From positions 1 to 64,000 of the forward strand of contig JBBQAQ010000007.1 in assembly GCA_038316435.1 (NCBI GenBank): a DNA stretch of 64,000 nt, read 5' to 3'. Positions 41,951-48,758 of the stretch are shown here, piece by piece. How positions within the stretch are numbered: the stretch's first letter is position 1; each line of letters starts with the position of its first letter. A program made the position numbers and the translations under genes. Source of the stretch: JACJXF01 sp038316435. Lineage in GTDB: Bacteria; Bacteroidota; Bacteroidia; Bacteroidales; GCA-2748055. Under the pieces are notes generated by a model that was not told the origin of the DNA, did no database searches, and was given only the letters and a program-made list of their open reading frames with translations.

Positions 41951-42063
41951 TTACAAAATATACGGGGTTAAACCCCTCCAGTTTAATGTCGTGAAAAACT
42001 AAAAATCAGCTAGTTTTAATAGGTATTTTTTGAAAATCGCCAACTTTTTTTGACCAAATTACC
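41951..42063 (+). repeat. 113-bp dispersed repeat, copy A
   Basis: About 90 percent identical by eye to the reverse complement of 54740-54853. Contains a GGGGTTAAACCCC palindrome and the conserved core AAAAATCAGCTAGTTTTAAT. An imperfect inverted pair (TAATGTCGTGAAAAA near 41994 and its mate TAATTTGGTCAAAAA read from 42061) frames the inner 80 bases. It lies between the convergent mazG and DUF5606 genes. Confidence 0.85.
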
Positions 42064-42129
42064 GATTTTGGTCGCCACCATATAGTGAAAATCTCCAATC
42101 GGTGCTCGGAAAAAAAATCCTGTCAAAAG

Positions 42130-42630
42130 CTATTTTTTCGCTTTTGGTGAAGCTTTTTTCGAATTTGTTGCTTTAGGCTTTTCTGTTTTCTTTGCAGGTT
42201 CAGCTTTTTCAGCTGTCTTTTCATTTTCCTCAGCGTTTTCCTCTTCAGGTAAATTTAGCAGGTTAAGTCCATGAAGAACATTATACCAAGAGATTACTTT
42301 TTTAATATCTGAGGTATAAACCCTTTTTTTGTCGAAATCGGGTAAAACAGTTTCGAAGTATTCAATTATTTTATCCTGAGAAGATTTTGCATCAATCGCA
42401 AGTCCGCCGTTCTCTTTTTCAAAGATTTTTGTGAAAATTTCACTTAATGGAACCTCTGCATTTTCAGTAAAAATGGCAATATCTTCTAATGCGCTTACTT
42501 TAGCTGATGCATAGGCAGGCATCCTCTTTTTATCAATCAGAGATTCTACAATGATACCGTTTTTGGCCTGAGAAACATACTTAAATAATCCCGGGTAACC
42601 TGAAATGGCTAAAATGTCTTTTAAATTCAT
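42130..42630 (-). CDS. DUF5606 family protein with Lys/Ala-rich tail
   Basis: 166 aa. The first 125 residues follow the DUF5606 pattern as I know it from Bacteroidota: MNLKDILAISGYPGLFKYVSQ, NGIIVESLIDKKRMPAYASAKVSALEDIAIFT and DIKKVISWYNVLHGLNLL. After this comes a Glu/Lys/Ala-rich low-complexity tail (EEENAEENEKTAEK to KASPKAKK), like histone H1-type tails, which may bind nucleic acid or be disordered. Last gene of the nusB-to-DUF5606 minus-strand run, 21 bases after the DnaJ gene. Function unknown. Confidence 0.8.
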   Translation of the reverse strand: MNLKDILAISGYPGLFKYVSQAKNGIIVESLIDKKRMPAYASAKVSALEDIAIFTENAEVPLSEIFTKIFEKENGGLAIDAKSSQDKIIEYFETVLPDFDKKRVYTSDIKKVISWYNVLHGLNLLNLPEEENAEENEKTAEKAEPAKKTEKPKATNSKKASPKAKK

Positions 42631-42651
42631 AATAATTTTGACGATTATTGG

Positions 42652-43380
42652 TTAAATGATTCCTCTTTCCTTTTTGATTTTATCGTAAGCTTCGTTTACT
42701 TTCTTAAATTTTTCGTTTGCCGAATTTCTAAATTCATCGCCAAGATATGAAACTTTATCGGGATGATATTTAACTGCCATTTTTCTATATGCTTTTTTCA
42801 CTTCTTCATCAGTAGCAGACGGCTCCACTTCCAGAATTTTATAAGAACCATCAGTGTTTTCGATAAACATTGATTTAATGGAGTCGAAATCTTTACTGCT
42901 GATTCCAAGGTAACCAGCAATTTTCTGAAGAATATCCACTTCAAGTGGATGCACTTTAGCATCAGCATTTGATACTCCAAACAATAGATGCATCATCTGG
43001 AGTCGGGAAGAATAATCCATTTTAGACTTAATCTGAAGGCATACTTCACGCACATCGATATTCTGATTCAGAATATCGCGAAGCATCATAATTGCTTCAC
43101 TGGCGCTTGCCTCACCAAATGCCTGAACAAAATATTTTTTAACATAATCCAACTCCGACTTCAGAACCTGGCCATCTGCCTTCATAACGGCAGCAATTAA
43201 TACCAGTAGGCTAACTGCAAAATCGCCAGGAGTTGTTTGTCCCGATCCTATTCTTCTAGTTCCGACCTGTGTTTGGGCACCATCAACCACACTACCTACA
43301 ACGAATCCAAGGATTCCCCCGATTGGCCCAAAAAAAGCCCAGCCTAATCCACCTGCAATCCATCTTGTAAAATTTGCCAT
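42652..43380 (-). CDS. TerB-DnaJ (DjlA-like) co-chaperone
   Basis: 242 aa. Residues about 1-30 are a Gly-rich hydrophobic stretch (GWAFFGPIGGILGFVVGSVVDG) that probably inserts in the membrane. A TerB-like helical domain (about 55-165, LIAAVMKADGQVLKSELDYVKKYF) follows, then a C-terminal J domain (about 178-240) with the essential HPD (KYHPDKV). This is the DjlA arrangement. It would stimulate a DnaK at the membrane. 4-base gap to coaE upstream, so cotranscribed. Confidence 0.92.
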   Translation of the reverse strand: MANFTRWIAGGLGWAFFGPIGGILGFVVGSVVDGAQTQVGTRRIGSGQTTPGDFAVSLLVLIAAVMKADGQVLKSELDYVKKYFVQAFGEASASEAIMMLRDILNQNIDVREVCLQIKSKMDYSSRLQMMHLLFGVSNADAKVHPLEVDILQKIAGYLGISSKDFDSIKSMFIENTDGSYKILEVEPSATDEEVKKAYRKMAVKYHPDKVSYLGDEFRNSANEKFKKVNEAYDKIKKERGII

Positions 43381-43384
43381 CAGT

Positions 43385-43984
43385 TCAATTCAATTTATTG
43401 TTCAAAGAAATCATTTTATTATGAAAGGCCATTGCCTGATTTAAAACCATATTTTCATCATCATTAAAAATCAGAAAATGCGAATGAATTATTTTCATGT
43501 CTTCAGTCATCTGAGATTCTATTCTTTTTTTCACTTCTAATTCAGATACTCCATCTCTAATCATTACTCTTTCAATTTTTTTATTCAAGGGAGCCGTTAT
43601 CAAAACTAGGTAATCAAAATTTTTATACGCTCCGGATTCGCAAAGCAAGGCAGCTTCCTCAATTATATAATCGTGATTGAGGTGCTCAGCTTGCCAATGT
43701 TCAAATTGTCTGTGAACTGCAGGATGGACAATGCTATTAAGCTTTTTTAGCTTTTCCGGATCAGAAAACACAATTTCCGCAAGAAATTTTCTATTCAGTT
43801 TTTCCTTTTCATAAGATTCTTCGCCAAAATTACCTTTTATCAACCTAACTACCTCCTCTGAAGATTCCATTATATTGCGAGCTTCAGTATCTGCAAAAAA
43901 AACTGGCACACCCAAATTTACAAATATTTCTGCCACAGTAGTTTTACCACTTCCAATTCCACCGGTGAGTCCAACTTTAAGCAT
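43385..43984 (-). CDS. coaE: Dephospho-CoA kinase
   Basis: Last step of coenzyme A synthesis: phosphorylates the 3'-OH of dephospho-CoA. 199 aa, standard size. P-loop GGIGSGKTT, the FFADTEARNIM region, HPAVHRQFEHW (substrate-binding H-P) and EAALLCESGAYKNFDYLVLITAP are all present. Its ATG overlaps the ybbR stop (TAATG), which indicates translational coupling. Confidence 0.96.
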   Translation of the reverse strand: MLKVGLTGGIGSGKTTVAEIFVNLGVPVFFADTEARNIMESSEEVVRLIKGNFGEESYEKEKLNRKFLAEIVFSDPEKLKKLNSIVHPAVHRQFEHWQAEHLNHDYIIEEAALLCESGAYKNFDYLVLITAPLNKKIERVMIRDGVSELEVKKRIESQMTEDMKIIHSHFLIFNDDENMVLNQAMAFHNKMISLNNKLN

Positions 43985-44982
43985 TATTTCTCAATAATAT
44001 ATTCAACAACTTTTGGAGAGAACCTCATTGCCTGAATAAAAACGGGTTGTTTAGTTATCATCACTTTAAGTTTATTGCTTCTGTCTTCCCTTATTTCCTG
44101 AAAATCGACCTGAGCTCTAAACATTGAGCCTTCCAGACTCTCGTAGTTGCTTAGTCCAACCTGACAAATAAGCTGCACATATCTTGGAAATGCCTGCATT
44201 CGAAGATTCCCCGGCAAATTAATTATTTCAACAGGGATCTGAACTGTTTTTTCAGTAAACTGTTCAATTGCAAACCCGGCATTTACGGTAACTTCCTTAA
44301 AATAGATATATTTAATTTCCTGAAGATTAACCTCTACTGCATCTGTTTTTGAAATGGTTCCTAAATCTGCATCTTTTGTATAAACTGCCCTCATCGTATC
44401 AATTATAAAATCCGGACCGGATGCCATGACGGAGTCGGGTGTAATAATAATCTGATTCTTCAGTATCTGTTGTTTTTCCAGCTGATATTTGAAAACCGGT
44501 AAAACGGGTACTTTCTTCGAAACCACGCCCGACAGCCTGAATATTAAGGTATCGGGTATAATTTTAATAATTTTAAAATCAGAGCTAAGTTGGGACGCAA
44601 TATGTTCTCTGGCAAGCCGGGTCTCGATATAAAAGGAGGAAGAATCAGCCCCTGGTAAGCGATTCATTTTAAATGAATTAACACTAAATGATATAGGAAT
44701 ATAGCGGGAACTAAAGCGGAACCTGAGAAGGGTAAATCCGTCGGCATTAACATTCAAACGTAGATGATCAGGTAAGTCTCCTATTAACACTTTAGACTCT
44801 GGAAAATTTTTATAATGAACCGGGTAATTTACCTGGTCACTATATTGCTTACTAAGTGCAATGAGTAGCCAAAGAATTACTGATACTGAAAGAAAAAAGA
44901 CAAAAAGAAGAAATTTCTTTCTGAATGCAATTTTTTCGATTTCAGTAAAACTGGATAATTTATTAAGGAAGCTTGTTTCCAA
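43984..44982 (-). CDS. ybbR: YbbR-like (CdaR-type) membrane-anchored protein
   Basis: One N-terminal TM helix (LLFVFFLSVSVILWLLIALS) followed by a beta-rich extracytoplasmic part with YbbR-like repeats (VPVLPVFKYQL, IQIPVEIINLPGNLR). In Firmicutes YbbR/CdaR controls the c-di-AMP cyclase CdaA; here the partner is not adjacent. No ATG lies before the TM helix. The frame opens at TTG 45021, but that codon sits inside the yajC terminator hairpin, so I prefer TTG 44982 (about 332 aa). The start is therefore uncertain. coaE overlaps its stop. Confidence 0.8.
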   Translation of the reverse strand: METSFLNKLSSFTEIEKIAFRKKFLLFVFFLSVSVILWLLIALSKQYSDQVNYPVHYKNFPESKVLIGDLPDHLRLNVNADGFTLLRFRFSSRYIPISFSVNSFKMNRLPGADSSSFYIETRLAREHIASQLSSDFKIIKIIPDTLIFRLSGVVSKKVPVLPVFKYQLEKQQILKNQIIITPDSVMASGPDFIIDTMRAVYTKDADLGTISKTDAVEVNLQEIKYIYFKEVTVNAGFAIEQFTEKTVQIPVEIINLPGNLRMQAFPRYVQLICQVGLSNYESLEGSMFRAQVDFQEIREDRSNKLKVMITKQPVFIQAMRFSPKVVEYIIEK

Positions 44983-45013
44983 TAAAATAATCGTTTCTGT
45001 AAAAGTAAAAAAA

Positions 45014-45045
45014 GAGTTCAAAGAATTATGCTATTCTTTGAACTC
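45014..45045 (-). terminator. Intrinsic terminator after yajC
   Basis: Perfect 13-bp stem (GAGTTCAAAGAAT / ATTCTTTGAACTC) with a 6-base loop; on the minus strand it is followed by a run of seven T. It sits 20 bases after the yajC stop and ends the nusB-DUF1573-yajC transcript, before ybbR. Confidence 0.9.
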
Positions 45046-45064
45046 TTAGTAAAATCGAAAATTT

Positions 45065-45382
45065 CTATTTCTGTGCTATCTCGAGATCACTTGGATCTTT
45101 AAGTACAGCTGACTTATCAACTTTGATTCTGATATTTTCAGCTATTTCAACAGTAACAGTCTGATCTTTTACATCGGTTATTTTTCCATAAATACCACCA
45201 GTGGTAATCACTTTATCATTTTTCTGAAGTGAACTTCTATAATTTTTCAATTCCTTCTGACGTTTTACCTGTGGTCTGATCATGAAAAAATAAAACACTA
45301 CAATAATAAGCACCAAAGGCAATAAGGATGTTAATGGATTTGGTGTAGCCGGAGCCTGTAATAATACTAAAAGATGATTCAT
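45065..45382 (-). CDS. yajC: Preprotein translocase subunit YajC
   Basis: 105 aa, single N-terminal TM helix (about 18-38, LLPLVLIIVVFYFFMIRPQ) with the YajC hallmark FFMIRPQVKRQKE, then the small cytosolic domain (KNDKVITTGGIYGKITDVKDQTVTVEIAENIRIKV). Accessory of SecDF in protein export. Preceded by the DUF1573 lipoprotein gene and followed by a strong terminator. Confidence 0.96.
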   Translation of the reverse strand: MNHLLVLLQAPATPNPLTSLLPLVLIIVVFYFFMIRPQVKRQKELKNYRSSLQKNDKVITTGGIYGKITDVKDQTVTVEIAENIRIKVDKSAVLKDPSDLEIAQK

Positions 45383-45407
45383 TTTTGAAACGGGTTTTTA
45401 ATTAAAC

Positions 45408-45869
45408 TTATTTTTTTACTATATCTGCGGTTATTGATAATTCTATAATTTCATGCTTTCCGTTTGTTTCAACACTAATTGATTTATATTGATGTCCGGA
45501 CCTGCCTTTACTGTCAAAAACCACTTTTATCTCTCCTTGAGCACCAGACAAAATTGGTTCTCTGCTATATTCAGGGGTTGTACATCCACAGCTGGCAGTT
45601 ACATTTGTTAAAATCAGGTTTTTATCTCCTTTATTTTTAAATTTAAAATACCATCCTACGCTCTCCCCTTCATAAACCCTGCCGAAATCGTAACTTGTAG
45701 TTTCGAATTCGATCACGGGGCCTACGGATGATGTTGGTTCACTGTTGTTTACAGGTGTATTTTGAGTGCTTTGCCCTGAACCACCAATCTGACATGATGA
45801 CATGCTAAACGCTAACCCAATAGCGCAAATGAAATATATATAAACTCTGTAAATTATTTGCAAATTCAT
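45408..45869 (-). CDS. DUF1573 lipoprotein
   Basis: 153 aa from ATG 45869; the frame also opens at a TTG nine bases earlier. The signal ends in a lipobox (AFSMSSC). After a Ser/Thr/Asn linker, the DUF1573 domain shows YDFGRVYEGESVGWYFKFKNKGDKNLILTNVTASCGCTTPEYS, the CGCTxP motif being the family mark. It has an immunoglobulin-like (ASH/MSP) fold, surface or periplasmic; function unknown. Gene order nusB-DUF1573-yajC is common in Bacteroidota. Confidence 0.92.
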   Translation of the reverse strand: MNLQIIYRVYIYFICAIGLAFSMSSCQIGGSGQSTQNTPVNNSEPTSSVGPVIEFETTSYDFGRVYEGESVGWYFKFKNKGDKNLILTNVTASCGCTTPEYSREPILSGAQGEIKVVFDSKGRSGHQYKSISVETNGKHEIIELSITADIVKK

Positions 45870-45933
45870 TTTCAACAAATTAAAAGTATATTCTGTATTT
45901 GTAAATTATTCATATCGATTATCCAATTGGAAA

Positions 45934-46884
45934 TTATACCTCCCCTATCAATCCCCTTCCTGATTTACGAATCATATCTTTTTCTTTAAGATGAGTAAGT
46001 ATTTTATCAAGTACTCCATTTATAAAATTATTACTTTTCTCAGTGCTGTAATATTTTGAAATATCAAGGTATTCATTCAGAGTAACTTTGGTTGGAATAC
46101 TAGGAAACTCGAGCATTTCGGTAATGGCTAGTTGCATGATAAGAATATCCATAAATGCAATTCTTTCCAAATCCCAGTTACTTGCTGTGGATTCAATCAG
46201 ATCGAGACATTCTTTGCGCCTAACAACCGATTTCCGGAATAAGTCAACAACAAAATCACGATCTTCTTTGTTTTTATAAAGTTCCAGAAGATTTTTATCT
46301 GAACCGTCTGATTCATTATACCTTTTAATAGTCTTTAAAACCATTGATATAACATACTCCTGATCGTCATTCCAGTAAATGCTTTGTTCTTCCAAAACCT
46401 GACTAAATGACTCATTCGGGAGAATAAAATCAGAATATATTTTTGCGATTAGCTTTTTATCCTCTGCATACCCTGGCTCTTCTGAAGACATGTATTTTAT
46501 ATATTCAGCAGATTCGATGATCGATCCATAAAGTTCTTTTATCAGTTCAGGATATTTTACCCATGAAATGCGGTTATTGCTTAAGTATTTGTTAATTTGG
46601 ATATTATCCGTAAACTGCCGAATAAGCAGGTTATTTACAAATCTGCGATTAGGATTGATATCTTCAAAAGTGGGGATTCTTTTATTCGCTGCAATTTCAA
46701 TTCGGGATTCTGCGTAATTAGCAATTTCACGGATTAATAAAAGGAGATAATTATAGAGTTCAAAAGACTTATTGATGCTAAAATGCAATTCTTTTTCAGA
46801 GGTGTGCAAATCCTTTTGTTCTGCTGTATAATAAGCATAAAGCACCTGTAAAACCTTAATTCGTAATAATCTTCTGCTGATCAT
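45934..46884 (-). CDS. nusB: Transcription antitermination protein NusB (long Bacteroidota form)
   Basis: 316 aa, about twice E. coli NusB; the extra is N-terminal and central helical sequence, as usual in Bacteroidota. The NusB core is at the C-terminus: ASNWDLERIAFMDILIMQLAITEML, PTKVTLNEYLDISKYYSTEKSNNFINGVLDKI. The N-terminal SRRLLRIKVLQVLYAYYTAE is also typical. Binds boxA RNA with NusE to allow rRNA antitermination. First gene of its minus-strand operon. Confidence 0.95.
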   Translation of the reverse strand: MISRRLLRIKVLQVLYAYYTAEQKDLHTSEKELHFSINKSFELYNYLLLLIREIANYAESRIEIAANKRIPTFEDINPNRRFVNNLLIRQFTDNIQINKYLSNNRISWVKYPELIKELYGSIIESAEYIKYMSSEEPGYAEDKKLIAKIYSDFILPNESFSQVLEEQSIYWNDDQEYVISMVLKTIKRYNESDGSDKNLLELYKNKEDRDFVVDLFRKSVVRRKECLDLIESTASNWDLERIAFMDILIMQLAITEMLEFPSIPTKVTLNEYLDISKYYSTEKSNNFINGVLDKILTHLKEKDMIRKSGRGLIGEV

Positions 46885-47229
46885 TTGTAAAAGAACATGT
46901 CAAATAAAACAATAAATGAAAGGCCGAAATTAATATTTTTTCCAGTACTTCCATAATATATTATGCATTGCTCTAAATTTTATAATAAGAATCAAGTGTC
47001 AGTTTGCAAGCCTGAAATCGAGAAAACCAATATGCGAGATAGGTTACGAATAAGGAATAAATAGTTCGGAAATCAGTTTATATACCTGCAAATCAAAATA
47101 TTCTGGGATGAAACCAGTAAATTCTTAAATTTAATTAGTGTGAATTACGTGCAATCCGAATAATTTCTAAATTATTTTTATATTTTTGAGAATCAAAAGC
47201 TCTAAACCAAACTAAAATTGCTAACCAAG
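46885..47229. other. Divergent intergenic region between nusB and the PUR gene
   Basis: 345 AT-rich bases. A -7 box for the rightward gene is at 47181-47188. For nusB no clean box was seen. No ORF or other structure supported. Confidence 0.4.
47181..47188 (+). promoter_or_regulatory. Bacteroidota -7 box upstream of the PUR-family gene
   Basis: TATTTTTG matches TAnnTTTG, 41 bases before the start codon. Lies in an AT-rich context where chance matches are easier. Confidence 0.35.
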
Positions 47230-47604
47230 ATGGAAGACGATCACGGGAAAATGGAGGAATTTGCTGAACAAAGCAGAGAAGAGATATTTTCCAAAGCAGT
47301 AAGGGCCGGAAAAAGAACCTATTTTTTTGATGTTAAAGCTACCCGGCGAAATGATTATTATCTGACAATCACCGAAAGTAAGAAGCGTTTTAACCGAGAC
47401 GGAAAATCATTTTACGAAAAGCATAAAGTTTTTCTGTATAAAGAGGATTTTGAAAAGTTCGCCGAGGGGTTAAAGGAAGCAGTTGATTTCATTATAACAG
47501 CAAACCCGCAACTTATTGAAGGCCCGTTAGGTGATGAGCGGGAAGTAGTAATGGCTGACAGCTACTCAAATGTTGAGTTCGAAGATCTGGAAAATAAAGT
47601 ATGA
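47230..47604 (+). CDS. DUF3276 / PUR-family nucleic-acid-binding protein
   Basis: 124 aa. Start taken at ATG 47230 (MEDDHGKMEEF); the frame also opens at TTG 47218. The core EEIFSKAVRAGKRTYFFDVKATRRNDYYLTITESKK and FEKHKVFLYKEDFEKF-like segment (YEKHKVFLYKEDFEKFAEGL) match the PUR-alpha fold seen in bacterial DUF3276 proteins (e.g. the Borrelia PUR-domain protein), which binds single-stranded DNA or RNA. The C-terminus is acidic. A MITE-like element follows directly and may end its transcript. Confidence 0.88.
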   Translation: MEDDHGKMEEFAEQSREEIFSKAVRAGKRTYFFDVKATRRNDYYLTITESKKRFNRDGKSFYEKHKVFLYKEDFEKFAEGLKEAVDFIITANPQLIEGPLGDEREVVMADSYSNVEFEDLENKV

Positions 47605-47627
47605 TCTGAGGGAATAAATTCCTGATT

Positions 47628-47751
47628 CAATGTCGTTTACTTAAGGGTGTCCGAAATCGTCAAAAATCAGCCCCACCCCAACCTCCCGAGTTCGGGAGGT
47701 TGGGGTGGGGCATTTTTTAGAATCAGAAAATTTCTTAAGTCAACGACATTG
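47628..47751. mobile_element. 124-bp MITE-like element with target duplication
   Basis: Terminal inverted repeats of 18 bp (47628-47645 and 47734-47751, 17 of 18 matching), outer end CAATGTCGTT. Flanked by a perfect 10-bp direct repeat ATTCCTGATT (47618-47627 and 47752-47761), as expected for a target-site duplication. The centre is a 20-bp perfect palindrome (47670-47711). No coding capacity. Lies between two convergent genes. Confidence 0.85.
47670..47711 (+). terminator. GC-rich palindrome inside the MITE, followed by a T-run
   Basis: Perfect 20-bp arms with a 2-base loop, G+C-rich, followed on the + strand by ATTTTTTAG and preceded by an A-run, so it can act as a bidirectional terminator between the two convergent genes. 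Confidence 0.75.
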
Positions 47752-47798
47752 ATTCCTGATTGATAATTGCATTGAAATTTATGCTGGAAATACAGGTA

Positions 47799-48560
47799 TT
47801 AATTGCTGTATTTATTTTTAGATATTGATTTAACAGATTGCTTCTGAGTTTTCAGGTAATCCTGTATCTCATCAAAACTCATTGCCTTTACATTAGAAAT
47901 GATGAAGTTGGATATCAGAAAATTGCCAAACTGATTGCATTCTTCTATTGCTTCACAAAAAATATTTTTAATGTTTATTTTTAGGGGAATCAATGCCATT
48001 ATCGTCGCGATTGGTCCGGAAAATTTTAATTCTTCAAGGTCGGAGTCATACTTTTTCAAGCTAATACTAAATTCATTGCGAATAATTCGTTTGTGAAGAT
48101 CGCTCAAATCTCCTGTTTCCTTTGCAATGATTACTACAAAATACCTTAGTTTATCTCCTCTTCCACCTAAGCCTGTTGATATAAACACATGGTTCTCGTT
48201 TAATAATTTTGACTCAAGCAACATTCTGTTTTCCTGTAAAGCGAGTGTACTCCAGTTCTTCAAATCACCGGGGGTTTCATTCTGAAACCGTTCAATGGCT
48301 CGGTATGCTTCAATTTTTTCAAGCGTTGCTATTCTGGCAAGTATACTTTTTTTCTCTTCTATACTTGTTGAGGATTCGAAAAGTTTACTGGCTGATTTCA
48401 TAGCCTTATCAGGTTCGCCGGTATTTCTCATTCTACGGGACAGCTCGAAATATTCCAGCTGAAGATCTAAATCTATGATATTATCCAGCACATTAAGCTG
48501 AGTCGGAATGGTTCCCAGAATTTCTTTGATCTTATCGTATATGTTTTCGTGATCTTCCAT
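47799..48560 (-). CDS. Hypothetical protein, helical N-terminus
   Basis: 253 aa from ATG 48560; the frame also opens at TTG 48569. The first half is helical with TPR-like alternation (LQLEYFELSRRMRNTGEPDKAMKSASKLFES, then a helical stretch to about 95). The second half is alpha/beta with NENHVFISTGLGGRGDKLRYFVVIIAKETGDLSDLHKRIIRNEF. I do not recognise the family. It is divergent from feoAB and convergent with the PUR gene. No signal peptide or TM segment, so probably cytoplasmic. Confidence 0.6.
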   Translation of the reverse strand: MEDHENIYDKIKEILGTIPTQLNVLDNIIDLDLQLEYFELSRRMRNTGEPDKAMKSASKLFESSTSIEEKKSILARIATLEKIEAYRAIERFQNETPGDLKNWSTLALQENRMLLESKLLNENHVFISTGLGGRGDKLRYFVVIIAKETGDLSDLHKRIIRNEFSISLKKYDSDLEELKFSGPIATIMALIPLKINIKNIFCEAIEECNQFGNFLISNFIISNVKAMSFDEIQDYLKTQKQSVKSISKNKYSN

Positions 48561-48758
48561 TGCACCCAAAAATCTGATAATTTTAGGGTTAAAATACGAA
48601 ATAAAACAATCTTTCCAAATTCCGATCTAATAATTCTGAGTATAAATGAAACTTTTTTTTAAATACTCATTATTTTCTAAAAAATTCAAAATCACTATTT
48701 ATAGGTATAAAGAATATGTATATTTAAATTACTATTGCAGGGTAAAAGAAAAGTTCAG

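Noticed and set aside
42062..42101. CCGATT...AATCGG inverted repeat next to dispersed repeat A
   Set aside because: Six-base arms 28 bases apart; not shared with the second repeat copy, so likely chance.
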